Assembly (NCBI RefSeq): GCF_910592395.1
Contig: NC_088317.1
Span: forward strand, 6,326,001 to 6,390,000
DNA: 64,000 bases
Source of the DNA: Lineus longissimus
Taxonomy: Eukaryota; Nemertea; Pilidiophora; Heteronemertea; Lineidae
Direction: 5' to 3'
The stretch's first letter is position 1. Every line of letters begins with the position of its first letter. A program made the position numbers and the translations under genes. Positions 50,501 through 62,600 of the stretch are shown one piece after another. The notes under the pieces were generated by a model. That model was not told the origin of the DNA, did not search any database, and saw only the letters and a list, made by a program, of their open reading frames with translations.

Positions 50501-53500
50501 TTAGGGTAGGGAATCACCCCACCAACAAGAAGAATATTCAATAATAACCCAGAAAATGTAACCCTCGAGGAGTTAAAACACTCCCAGCATTATTCTGCTG
50601 AAGTCAATTACAACTTTTCGGCGTCTTGCATTTCGTTCACTTATAAATGCAGGTATGAGGCCTACCCCAGATTTGGCTGCTATCATATCAGTCATCCTCT
50701 CTCTCTCAAAGCTTGCTTTCTCGTCTCGTTGCAGGTGGGCTGTGTATGGGCACCTCCACGGGATTCTCAGGGCGAGATTTTAGGAACAGCCACAGCGCCT
50801 CCTTCCCCAAGGATGGAGTCCGGTGCACTAACTCGAAGAACCCTTCCGTTCATTTAATCGGCACTAATGAGCTGAAGGATGATGATTTGAGCGCAGGTAA
50901 GTGTTCGTGCTCAAAAATCGAATGCTGGGCACTGAGCTCTCCTGATCATCTCAGAAATTCTTCAAATTACAATTTTTGGGGGAAATGTTGAATGGATGGG
51001 TCATAATTGATCTAAAGAACAACCGATAGACTATGGCATCTATATATACTTGTTTATGATGGACCAGTTGGAGGTGATCGTTTTCCTTTTAGAATTCTTC
51101 GAATAAAACAAAAAAGGTGTTAAAACACACAGTCTAGTCAGAGTTTAAATTATTATTTGAATAAAGCTTACCGGGAGGAACATTATCAGGGCAGGGGGTC
51201 TAATAGGCCATGATGCTGGTCAGTACCCTGGGCATGGCGAGATCGTTGGTCAGTAGCTTTGGTAAAAAATAGGCTACATTTATTTCAGGCAGCCTGTACG
51301 GTCTTGAAAGAGAGCTAAAATTCACGGGTATTTCAGTTTGAGTCCGCCAAAGTTGGATCGTGATCTAACCTATGTTGGCCATACGAGCTGAAAAATCGCT
51401 GAATGTCTTTTTATATCTATCTTCAAGTTGGAACGTATCCAAAAAAAATCGTTTGACATGCATAGGCCTAGATCCGGTAACCTGGACAAACAATGCCTCA
51501 TAAACCAATTTCAAGAAGTCATGCACTATGTATTCGCACAAAAACAAAGGAGAGTCTCCCGGGAGTCAATGTTATTCATAGCTAATAATCATGATAATAC
51601 AACTACATGTGGTTAGGCAACGAAACATTGGACAACTGGGACATAAATGCGACCTTATTCTGTGAGGAACCTCTCTATGACGGACGATCGACGCATTTTA
51701 CTTTAATAGATTATGGATTCGAGTAAAAAGTTAAACCATATGAAATTAGCTTGGTGGGGTCTCGTTGTTCCTTGAACAAATCAGCCTTTTCCTTTGAAAA
51801 GTCTGAGTCTCCAAGTGAAGGTTTAGGCCCATTTGCAACAGGCCTACAGACCAACTGATCAACTGATATCACTGGACAATAAGCAGGCCATTGGATATTC
51901 ATTTTGCGCATCACAGACATCTGTTGGATCGAACCAAACATTAGTGAGGTTTCGCAACCACCCGTTTAGGCCCTACGACGACGTTTATCTATTGTGTGAG
52001 TTTACCTGAACAATAGATAAACGTCGTCGCAGGCCTAACCGGGCGGTTGCGAAACCTCCCTAATATTTCCAATTGTACTAGCATTTGCGATCCCAAAAAC
52101 ACGGGTCGGTTCAAAACCTGGCACTTGCACTCTAGCACTGGCACTGGCACTGACACTGGCCCCAGGGTGATTTCTGGTCTGCAGACTAGATTTTGCTAAC
52201 ACATCGTCATACGATTATCGGATGACCATGATCATATATTTTCGGACATAAAAACACGTTGATATTAGGCATAAATCTGAATCATAGGGATCGTAATCCA
52301 TGCCTGATCACAGTAGGCCTAGTTCTGACACAAATATTTACCGTTTGTCCTCTTCCAGTTGAAACAGCATGATCTCCAGAGCTAGAGATCCATGCACACT
52401 CCTTTGTAAAATGTCTGGCTATATGCACATGGCATAAAGGATTGTATGCAGCCGGCAGCCACTTTTGCACAGGGGGGCTTGAGAAAGGAATTTGGTTAAG
52501 TTTTTAAAAACCAATGCCTTTTACGGACACAATAAGCTGCAATCCTCATCAGTTTTCACCAATTGCATTTTATGGGACGTAAAACCTATATTTTGTTGTA
52601 GTTTCTTGCAAAAACGCTGCCAGTGCAAGTGCCAGCGCCAGTTCCAGTGCCAGAGTGCCAGTGCCAGGTTTTTGAAACGACCCCAAAAACACCCAGGGGC
52701 GTTATCATATTACCAAGAAAATGTTATCTTTTCGTAATATGCAGGGCAAGTGGTCTAATGCTACATGTATAATTGAACCATTTTATCTGTTCCTCCGATC
52801 CAAGTGACACCATGTGAAAGGTCATGCAGTGTCAGGCCCAGTCTTTTTATAATGTCGTATATAATGCATTTATTCGTTTTGTTCAGACCCCGATATCGTC
52901 ACCAAATGGGCTGACAACTCTGACATCGCCTTCCGTAACAGCGTCAGCTTCAATAGGAAGACCGGAGTATTGACTGTACCCAAGAATGGCTTCTATTACG
53001 TCTACAGCCAGATTCACTTCATCCAAGTAAGTACAGAAGTGATATTGACAGGTAACCTTTTCAAATATTATCGCAATGTGTGGTTGGTTCATTTCTTTTG
53101 ACTACCCCGAGGTGATGGATTTCGCTCTTCTGATTGAAAAATATACCGTCACTGGCCATGTAGAATCAGCGGAAAGAGCGGAAAGAGCGGAAAGAGCGGA
53201 ATGAGCGGATTCTGGGCTTCAATCAACTGGAAAAGCCAGTATTTGTTGCGATGGTCGTCGCAATGCCTGAACTCTGAAGACGGAAGGAGGTACGGTAACA
53301 CAGCGCTACGCACGGCTACCGACTGAACTAAACTGTCCCTACAGACCAGCTTCCATACCCTCATTGCGAGTCATGGCTTAACGACTGTAAAAAGCGATTT
53401 TCAAATAATCTTTGTCGTATCGAACAAATCAAAACTTAATGAATTCATTAAGTTCCATTTTGTATGAAATTATATCATATTTTGTACAGAATCCGCTCAT

Positions 53501-54147
53501 TCCGCTAATTCTACATAGCCACCGTCCCTCGGCCGAAAGACCTTTAGATCAAGATTTCGGAAATCGTTCATGGATCTATTCACGTCATTTTTTTGCGACG
53601 GAATGTTGTCATATTATTATGCCATATTATGCAGAGCCTACTAATGGAGCAGAAAATGACTAAGCTGCCTGTAATTTAGACTTACATCAATGTACGAAGT
53701 CATATGCTTTGATATCAAGAGTAAGCACCAACAAATCTTTCAAACATTTTATTTTGAATATGCAGATACGTTCGTCCATGGTTATTTAATTCACAGCACT
53801 GTCACGTTTTGCAGATTTTCCCCCGCGTTTCGAAGTACCCGAACTCCGAACATCGGTCGGCATACGATAAAACGCCCAGCGTCAACAGCCTAACACACAC
53901 GATCAAGCGAACTCACCACAACTATTACCCCGAGGAGATGCTGAAGCGACGACAGTCACAGTGCTGGGTGACCAACAAGCTCTACAGCGAATACACAAGT
54001 TATATGGGCGGCATAATGAGCTTGCGACAGGGCGATGAGATATATGTGGAGGTGTCGAACAAGTCGATGATTTCGAGTCAGTCTAAGATGAACTTCTTTG
54101 GCTTGTTCTACGTTGCACCAAATGATGGAATGTTTGGAAAGGTCTAA
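44531..54147 (+). CDS. TNFSF: TNF superfamily ligand B, five exons, complete
   Basis: Tandem paralogue of TNF-A with the same exon plan: 44531-45109, 49011-49047, 50735-50896, 52887-53026 and 53815-54147, giving 416 aa. The cytosolic tail differs by a low-complexity insertion VPAVPAAPAVPA, from a CCTGCCG-type coding minisatellite. RKDSVVSF is kept. The membrane helix is at about residues 96-119, followed by CVEC and CC in the stalk. Exon 2 is YFDVKIKEERAS. The TNF homology domain has SVHLIG, VTKWAD, VLTVPKNGFYYVYSQIHF, CWVTNK, YMGGIMSLRQGDEIYVEV and MNFFGLFYV. The C-terminus is four residues longer than in A. Introns 1-3 show stretches homologous to those of TNF-A. Introns carry several MITEs and a SINE absent from A. 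All splice sites are consensus; it is probably functional. Confidence 0.95.
45412..45547. repeat. interspersed repeat, copy 2 (partner at 49-185)
   Basis: See 49-185. It lies in TNF-B intron 1. Confidence 0.8.
46825..47500. repeat. GTTAACT/GTTTAC-rich inverted-repeat region
   Basis: GGTATAGTAAAAGTTATAGT at 46825 is mirrored by AAAAGTTAACTATACC near 47479-47494. Many TTTAC / GTAAA words in both orientations lie between. A second unit (GGGCCGTTTAGACGATTAAA...) appears nested near 46910-47030. It is probably a degraded DNA transposon in TNF-B intron 1. Confidence 0.45.
47711..48000 (+). mobile_element. tRNA-derived SINE
   Basis: The head has an A-box TGTGCAGTGGCTTGG at 47723 and a perfect B-box GGTTCGATCCC at 47766-47776. 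An unrelated body follows (CACCCAGGTGTATGGGTACC...), and the element ends in a short TTTAACTTTAACTTTAA tail. The combination of pol III promoter, non-tRNA body and simple tail defines a SINE. It lies in TNF-B intron 1. Confidence 0.85.
51940..52064. mobile_element. 125-bp near-perfect hairpin MITE
   Basis: Arms of about 52 nt (ATTAGTGAGGTTTCGCAACC ... CAATAGATAAACGTCGTCG...GGTTGCGAAACCTCCCTAAT) surround a loop of about 15 nt. Possible TA target duplications flank it, suggesting a Tc1/mariner-mobilised element. It lies in TNF-B intron 3. Confidence 0.85.
52103..52684. mobile_element. 582-bp hAT-like MITE with 8-bp target duplication
   Basis: The ends GGGTCGGTTCAAAACCTGGC and the reverse complement of GCCAGGTTTTTGAAACGACCC form terminal inverted repeats. 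Both ends carry subterminal GGCACT repeats in opposite orientation. AAAAACAC occurs immediately outside both ends (52095-52102 and 52685-52692), an 8-bp duplication typical of hAT transposition. No transposase. It lies in TNF-B intron 3. Confidence 0.85.
53154..53520. mobile_element. MITE with AGCGGAAAG minisatellite end, copy 1
   Basis: Ends GGCCATGTAGAATCAGCGGA / TCCGCTAATTCTACATAGCC are inverted. The left end carries GAGCGGAAA repeated 3-4 times. The interior is highly similar to 56931-57310 (GAACTCTGAAGACGRAAGGA, CTACCGACTGAACTAAACTG). It lies in TNF-B intron 4. Confidence 0.8.
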
Positions 54148-54496
54148 TACACCAGTACCACGACTGACCGACAGTTCATTATGGGCATGATGATCAACCG
54201 TGCACACTAGTACTGTTGATCCAATCATGTGCGGACGTTGCTTGGTCGCAACAAAATTATATAGGATAACATTTGATTTAACGACCAGCTTGTTTTGTGT
54301 TATTGATGCCCCCGTGTACGTGTCTGCTTGGAAATTGGGTACATACGATTATCATTTTTACATTCGACCTTGGATTAAATCCAATGAACTATTCAGCGAC
54401 AAGACATTCGGTGCTTCACATTTATGTATGATATGTGCAATAGGAAGTGCTTGCATGCATAGAAATGGGGATTTTAAATCTTGGATTGTATGAACA

Positions 54497-54502
54497 AATA
54501 AA
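54497..54502 (+). terminator. poly(A) signal AATAAA of TNF-B
   Basis: A canonical AATAAA about 350 bases after the stop, within a 3' segment conserved with TNF-A. The A copy has diverged at this exact position. Confidence 0.5.
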
Positions 54503-54619
54503 CTATGTTGATGTTTTGTCAAATATTGTAGAAATCGAGATGCTGCTGATTAACAGAAGGTAACATGACGCAGATGTTTTCGTTCACCTACATTTCACAT
54601 AGATAATAACATATAATTG

Positions 54620-54806
54620 GTGACCCGTCACAGCAAAACCAGGCGCATGTCGCTCTGAGCTTGGCAGGTTGAGAAGGACTGTTGATTCATTTCTCCATGT
54701 CGGCCTTTTGTGAAATATGAGCACATCAATGTCTTCCATTATCTCCTTGTATCATTTGGGCAAATCTTCTGTGTGACATGTACCTGGTTTTGCTGTGACG
54801 GGTCAC
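54620..54806. mobile_element. MITE with 35-bp terminal inverted repeats
   Basis: Left end GTGACCCGTCACAGCAAAAC and right end GTTTTGCTGTGACGGGTCAC are perfect inverted repeats. The similarity continues to CCAGGyrCATGTC. The element is 187 bp, non-coding, and lies just downstream of TNF-B. TNF-A lacks it at the matching place. Confidence 0.9.
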
Positions 54807-57800
54807 ATATATAAGACCATTTTCAATCGACACGATTGACTTTGGAGGATACGGGGAAAGGCAAGTAAATGGAGTACTATTTTCGTTTGAGTTCAAATTA
54901 TACTGAGAATGATTACCTGAATGCTTTGAATGTTGGTGTGCTGGCACATTAATACAATTGTACAATGGGCAGTAGGAGCAGTTAGCTGATAATGCGCCTA
55001 CATTAAGGTTGTTGGTATGCTGATGTATTCATCAAGAAATATTCCCTTATTTCATTTTAATGACACGCAAAGTTACATGATAACATGGAGTGCACCACAT
55101 TTAAATGAGATTAGAAGAACAATTATTTAATAAATTCAATCAGTTATCGTAGAAATTTTAATTCATTTTAGCAAAGGCATGCATGATTAAACCATTGCAA
55201 TCATCTCTCACTAAAGCAAGTATATACATTAGTTTCAGTTTAAATTTCATGATATGTTATACGTAAAGCAGCATGCTATGCCACTGTCAAGTAAATACTA
55301 GTTTACAGTAAATGGCCGTGATCACTCAGCGATGCACTGTACGTACAGATGCTTCATCTTTAATAGCCAAAATGTGTCGGTTTGAAAGTTACAATACTAT
55401 TAATGCTTTTTACAGAATGTCCACCACAACATGTAAAGACTTATAGTCTGAAAATACTTTTGTCTTCCGATTGATGGACAGTGTTGCACCTTGGAGGAAT
55501 TATATTTAGCGATATTTACTTAATTCAGGAGTTTTTCAGTCAAAATCTGGGGAAATGCAGTACCAAGACGATGTTATCAAAGTACATTTTCAAAAAGTTG
55601 AAAATTTACTCGTGACTTACGCTGAGGTTGAACTCAATATAAAATGTGAGCAGTCTAGATAAATCCTTTACGCATTTAAGTGAAATTCCTTGCTATGTAA
55701 ATTCCTTGCACTGCGTCACCTATAATGAGATTTGGGTTTGAAAAAGAAAAAATGGACAGAAGGATACCTGAATTCGCGACACATCATTTATCGTCCTATT
55801 ATTAGCAAAATTGACCATAACATCCTAACTTAATTCTGAATTATTCAAGAAATGAATAGCCCTTTAATCAGCAACACATCAGTTATCGCTGTATTAGCTA
55901 GAACTGGTCATCTCAGGTATCTAAGGCTGAACTTCATTGTTGATCTACAAATCAGTCGAATTTATAAGATGTGTCTGCAATAAAATTGCACTTTTTTGTC
56001 TTTCCACAAGCTATGTCACTGCCGTAGGGTAACATGTTAATATTTGATAGATTTTCTTAGGATACAGTTTCAAAATCAGTTTTCTTTTTAATGAATTATC
56101 CTGCATTGATTTCCATACGTCGAATAGAACATATATTTATAATAAAGTAACGTTGTGAATAAGTGATGCAACCAGGCAATCACATCATTTTGTAACCCTA
56201 CCGTTACAACATCTACATTTCATAATTATATGATGAGACGTGCAGACCAATTGCTGAGGTGTTCTTTTTCTCAACCATTGTTGGTTTTAGGTGTTTACTT
56301 TTCCTACTTTTATCGGTATTTGGGTTCAAGTTTGCTGGGGGGGGGGGGGGGTATAGGGTTTTCGCTCTGCCTCAAATGTTTGTGACAGCAAACCTTCTTA
56401 TACCACTCGATAAAAATTGAAGAAAAATCCAAGTACATCTGTGCAGTTCCTGTCTGTTTACATCAAATGATTAACATGATTAACACGATTAACAATTGTA
56501 ACACAATTGTAAATAAAATGTACAGTACTTTTCTCAAAATAAACAAAAGATAATGCATTTACTGCGGTGTTTATTAGCTGTTTCTTACCTGCACTGTAAC
56601 AGAGAATGATGTTTCAAATAATACATAGTATGATATGCTGAATTTTGGAAAAACTAAATGGTGATGATCTGACGCCAGGTGAACACGAACGCGTGCTTTA
56701 TGTGCAAGACATGTATAAGAACTGTCAGGAACTGGTGATGTTTTGATGGTATTAACGGGCAATCAACAATTGATTAACAAAATTCAAAACCGAAATCCGA
56801 TCTTTCCTTTAGAAGGCCAGGAGCACATTGAAAACGGTCAGAGAATTAAAATAGCATGCCATTGAAATATTCATACTAGAACTTAATTTGCTCCAGACCA
56901 GTTTTGATGTACCTAGACTGCACACACTCATGGCCATGTAGAATTAGCGGAATGAGCAGAATAAGCGGAATGAGCTGATTCTGGGCTTCAATCACCTGGA
57001 AAAACCAATATTTGTCGAGATGATCGTCGCCATGCCTGAACTCTGAAGACGAAAGGAGGTACGGTAATACAGCGCTGCGCACCGCTACCGACTGAACTAA
57101 ACTGTCCCTACAGACCGGTATCCATGCCATCATTGCGAGTCTTTGCTTAACGACTGTAAAAAGCGATTTTTCAAATAATTTTTGTGGCGTATCGAACAAA
57201 TCAAAACCTAATGTATTCATTAAGTTCCATTTTGTATGAAATTATATCATATTTTGTACAGAATCCGCTCATTCCGCTTATTCCGTTCATTTGCTTAGTT
57301 ATACATGGCCCAAACTCATTGACATTGTCGAAGCCAAGAAATTAAACTAAGTATGTTTTTTTTTCATGGATCTGGATGTTGATTGATTGCGATTCCACTA
57401 TTTCTCTCGAAATGGCTATTTTATTAACCTCTAAGGATCTACACGTATTTGGATACATCACTACGCTATGATTGTGATCGGGTTCAAAGGTACGCACAGG
57501 TGTACATGTTTTGAGTTGTTCAGGCAAAATACTGAACCTGAACCATCCAACAAACCCCGAAAATAAAACCTCGTCCGCAGACTGCGATATTGCAATGAGT
57601 GGAAAGCGGTTGATGAGGGAACCAAACCATGCAAATTATTCATCTTGAACTGGAGGTGAGGTTGATTTGTATCATGCTGCATGCTATGTTTTAAACGCCC
57701 GGCTACCATCTTCAGAACGGCTGTCGGCTATATGTTTCTAAATACTAAGAATTCTTATTCTGAAATATCTCAACGAAAAATGAGTAAATTGCGTCCTCGT

Positions 57801-59685
57801 TCTAAATCCATGAATTTTATAGAATAAGGCGCCCATACGATAAGTGGTCAACGTGCCATGCCCAGTATGATTTTTTTAGGAGTTTTCCTCTCATCATATT
57901 GTTAATATAATAAATCACATATCTAAAACAATTCGGCCAAAATCTCGGTAAAACGGACATTTTGGGTGACATTGGGAGAGGGTATTTACAAATCTATAAA
58001 CCCTAAAAGCGAAAAGAATCGACCTGGTTCCAATCAAAACGTTTTCAAATAGCATACTTTACTACTCTATATGCTTTGACAAAGTTTGTACTGCTTTCGT
58101 GTGTGGCTGTGTGTGGGTGTGTTTATAACAAGTACACATGGACTTCCCCTTTCTGGTTGAACTATCTGTATCGTGTAGTACAGATGAGAGAAAAGTGGGG
58201 TTCTTGGTATCCAAATGGTGCAGTAACCACTTGAGATAACGAGATGCAGTGATAGGCAGTGATGGACTGGCGGGAAGGGAATTTCGTCGGGAAGGTCATG
58301 GTGTAGGTGTAGTCTGGAAATGTGCTGTCGGAATGGCGCGGTGAAAACATCCCGTCTGTCAAATCTAAGGCCCGGGTTCGCTTCGCGGTTCATTTATAAT
58401 AGCAATAATATTCCCCCTGACTGTCTTGTTTCCTCCTATTTACATTGAAATCGCCCGATGTTGTTTATCAATTTCATACATCTGTATTCACCCTGAGATA
58501 ATTGCTCAATACAAATATTTGGTCGACTACAAACGGTTTTGGTCATGTTAAAACAGTGCTGAAACGTAGTGCCCGAATAGACGGATCATAGGTCAAACAT
58601 GCCACGACACCCCTAGATTCTGGCGTTGACGACACATACGACATAGGCGAGAATCCAGGGTCACGGGGTTCAACAGTTTTGAAATGCATATCAAGTAGAC
58701 ACCGGTTGACACGCAATAAAAGGAGGCCTGTTTCATATCATGAATTTAAAAATATGACGACGCCGATAACAGGCGTCTATAATTAGTAGAATCTTTATGC
58801 GTCACTCCATGTGGGCTATTTCCAAGTACCGTGCATTAGTAGAAAGGATTCGGCAGTTTGTGATCTTTGAAAATGGTCGGAAGAGCACTGGAGCTGAAGT
58901 CGAAATTGAACTTAAAAATGCCCTTTTCTGAAGATATAAAGCTCGCAAGAACTCAGGCGTTCGCCATCATCCTTGTTTGAGTCCCATTTACTCTAGTTAA
59001 TGTACGCATGGATCTAAGACCGGTTGATAAATTATTACGAAATTGAAACGAACGCCACGACGACGCTTGAATTCATGAATATTAGGCAACTTGGTGTTGC
59101 CAAGGGATTGTATTTCCAAGTTGAACAGGTTATGAAGCATCGAAGGAGCATGTGCATTATATCTAGCATTCATTGAATACCGAGAACCGGTCCGAGATTA
59201 GTCAAATCAGAGTAAATGCAAATCGAGATTTGCATTCGGATTCAAAGGAGACAGTGGCATATACATATCTGAATGAAAAGCGGTATTTCCTGCATCCCTT
59301 AACGACGACTGTGGATATACGAGGCCTTGAAGAACTTGGGCCGAAGAGTCATTCTTTATTAACCGAGTTCCAAAAAACCGTTCTGAAGCACAAATTTAAG
59401 AGACAATGAGACTGTTGTAAGATATTACGTCATCAAGCCAAAGGAAAACGTTACAGGGAAGGCCAACACGCAGGAATATAGTTTCATTTCGCGTGACATA
59501 CATGTATATGTTAAGAACTTTCTTTGTCTTCAGAAAACCGGACATGTTGAGAAGTACATGCAATTGCTGAAAAGTAATTTCACTGTTTCAACTCTGGACG
59601 CCATTTGACGTTGGACTCCCAAATTCTACACCGAAATAGTTTCATAACGTTTAGATATTCAGCTTCTTTTTTTTATTCGACTACA
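54807..59685. other. intergenic spacer between TNF-B and TNF-C
   Basis: The first 1.5 kb or so is the duplicated downstream flank also found after TNF-A (up to about 43.1 kb). A G15 homopolymer lies at 56337-56351, then MITE copy 2 (56931-57310). The rest shows only unsupported small open frames (for example 57461-57709 and 58067-58393 on minus, 59173-59409 on plus). Confidence 0.5.
56931..57310. mobile_element. MITE with AGCGGAATG minisatellite end, copy 2
   Basis: Ends GGCCATGTAGAATTAGCGGA / TATACATGGCC are inverted. The interior matches 53154-53520. The minisatellite tract reads GGAATGAGCAGAATAAGCGG here, so repeat units have changed independently of the well-kept core. Confidence 0.8.
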
Positions 59686-62600
59686 ATGGATCAGCCAACA
59701 CTAGATGATGTTATTGGAGAGATGCCTGCCCGTACTGTTAGCTACCAACGAAATGACAAGCCAACGTACCAACGAAAGCAATCAGTTATCAGCTTCGCAC
59801 GAAGTACAAACTCCCAAACTCACATCCTGGAACATAAAGTGCGGAGTACCTCTCAGAGCTCCAACGGGGAGAGTTCCATCGAAAGTGGCAACAGCACAGA
59901 TGAAAAACTTCAAATCGCGAAATTAAGACTCTACATCAAAGTTGGATTAGGAATTCTTATTCCTGTCAGTATAATTTTATTCCTTCAGACCATTGTTGTT
60001 ATATATCTCCTAACAGTCGTCGACAATTTGAACAAGCGTCACCCAATTGGAGGAGTACCTCTTTGCATGAAGTGCACAAAGCTACAGTTCACCCTTGCTT
60101 CGGAGAACACGATCCTAGACAAGCTGGTGAAAAAAAATAGAAGTAGGGAAGCAGATTTGCTGCGCAGAGACAGCCAAACAGACCGGCATCTTTATGAAGA
60201 GAGAACGTTTTGTCAATACGAGTGACTGAGATTTTTGAGATCATATTTAGTACGACATATTGTACGATGCGTTTTCATTGAGAAACAGATATGTGGGAAA
60301 AAGCTTGCTCTGGGAAATGAAACATGATGTCTTATCAAAAGGGATGAAACCAGCTTCGATTTGGTTGCTGTACTCGCGCAATGAAAACCTATCCTGTCAT
60401 TAAGCCCCTTGATTTGAAATTCACTTTCTTTTTCTTTCAGTATTTGGATGTAAAGTTGAAAGAAGAAAGAGTAGATGGTAAGTAATACTATATCTCTGGA
60501 ACTATAAAACCAGATAACTCCACCCCGAACCAGTCAATTAATATTCAACATAACTTACAATTATGACCTGCCTATTTCTGGTTGGTTGTTGCATGAAATA
60601 GGAGGTAAGAAGGCCTGGACCTCAACTTCAGGTGTATATAAACTAAGACCTAAGATCTAAGATCTAAGACCCCAAGGTAAAAAACTAAGACTAGGTATGA
60701 CTACTATAATAGGCTTTTGCTAGGGTCATGAATATTCACCATTAAGGTGGGCCAAGTGACTTTTATTTGTCTGGGGTTATAGTTCCGGAGATAGAGTATT
60801 CATACTTCGAATTGATTACCCGGTATGGTTTCACTTAATCGCCAATCGTTGTCAGTAGGCCTACGCCCTTTGTAGTAAAGAGGTCGCCTCCTTTTAGTTT
60901 TGCTGATGCATTCATTGAACCGACATTCAGGCCCACCATAGTGTTGTCAGTACACATACGCCACGTCCTTTGTAATGGCGACTTTCAGCACCGTCGAATC
61001 TCCTGCCCGTATAAGGTCTCGTTAGGGAGTTTTTCCCAAATGTACGCGATGATGACGTGCCCCATTAACAGGACGTAACATCTATTTTAAAATGCGTTTC
61101 CAAAGTGAATGCATGAGGACAACCCATTTGTGTCGTATATCACTGGAAACACCCGATTCCCCTGATTCTGCAGGATGTTAAATTTTATTTCTTTAAATAA
61201 ATCATAAGCGTCGTATTTGCTTCTAGCTCTGTTCACCATCCCAAATGGCAATATTGCTAATTGGGCCGGACAATCACGAAAAAACCCAAATATTATACAT
61301 TACTTCCTGAATAATTCTTACAGTAACCATTCTCCCATGAAAGACAGTTGGTTACGCTACACAAAAATGTTTAAAAAACGAGGGTCAACCATTGAACTTT
61401 TGAGATATGTTGAATTTCGCACAAATCAGCGAAAAACGCACCAACTGGCACTGGACGGCATTTCAACACGGGGCCGACGCACATCCCAAGTTCAGTGTAC
61501 ACATACGTCGGCAACAACAGTAAACGCGTAGTTTATTGTTAACCGCCTATTGAGTAGCGCTCTAGGTTTCAGAAACTCCAAAAAACATGTCTTTGCCAAA
61601 ACAACTGCTGAATCAACACTGCCATACTGTGAGGACCGAGAAATCAATGATTTTAGGAACTACGGTTATGGGTTGGCCGCGCATGAATACAAAAAAAACC
61701 TCCCTAATAAGACCTAACGTATCCCTATCAATTTTGCGTATGACGTCATCAGTTTGTGTAGTTTGGACGACAAGTCGTACATATACCTCATAAGTATACG
61801 GAAGAAACGCAAGGACTGTATACCATGCGGGAAGCAGTGCGTATGATATTGAAAAATATATCTTGCATTTGCAGCAAAATTGACTTCTATCGTCGTTCCA
61901 TGCACATCTCCATATCATTGTTTGAGAAATATTTTAGATTACGTTGATGAAGCTTTGTAAAAACTTCTTGGGGGGGGGGGGTGAGGGGGGTTTTCATTGC
62001 CATCTATCTCTTGACCTATTTGCCCACGGTTGAGGTATCGATGCATTCATGATTGAACCGACACTTAATCGCGTAAGTAAGAATTCACGTCCCCGAGAAA
62101 CTAATTGTGTCACACGAAACCTAATTTTAAAACTGATCACAGTCTTTGCGGAATAAAAGTAATAACGCTACATCGCATCCTTTTGTGGAAAAATGTCAAC
62201 CATTTAGCCGTTTTCTACCGACGAAATCCTAAAACAGTCATAGATGTATGATGCCGTAATGATAAAGACTATGAGTAAATCGATCGGTGTGCATTTGATA
62301 GCATTATACACACAGTTTGTATTGCGAGAGATAAGATGGCATATGTACCTTTTTTGCTCAACTTTCCTCGTATTTTCTGTCAGACGAACGCGCGTTATCA
62401 TCTCCAACCGATAACCCTATCTTGATTAGAGCCCTACCATTCATTGCGAATGTCTCTTGAAACATTTGATCGGAAATCATTTCTCCAAGGTTAGGTTATC
62501 TTGAATTTGTCATCCAAATAATGGCCTAGAACTTGGTACACCGAGTACCCTGCATCGAAGTGCAGTTCTGGGGTCAAAATCCATGGTCGCGCAGATATTT

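Noticed and set aside
59173-59409. 78-codon ORF before TNF-C as an upstream gene or first exon
   Set aside because: No donor in phase with TNF-C exon 1, no counterpart before A or B, and no motif.
61217-61531. 104-codon ORF in TNF-C intron 2
   Set aside because: No family, no splice context and no counterpart in the paralogous introns.
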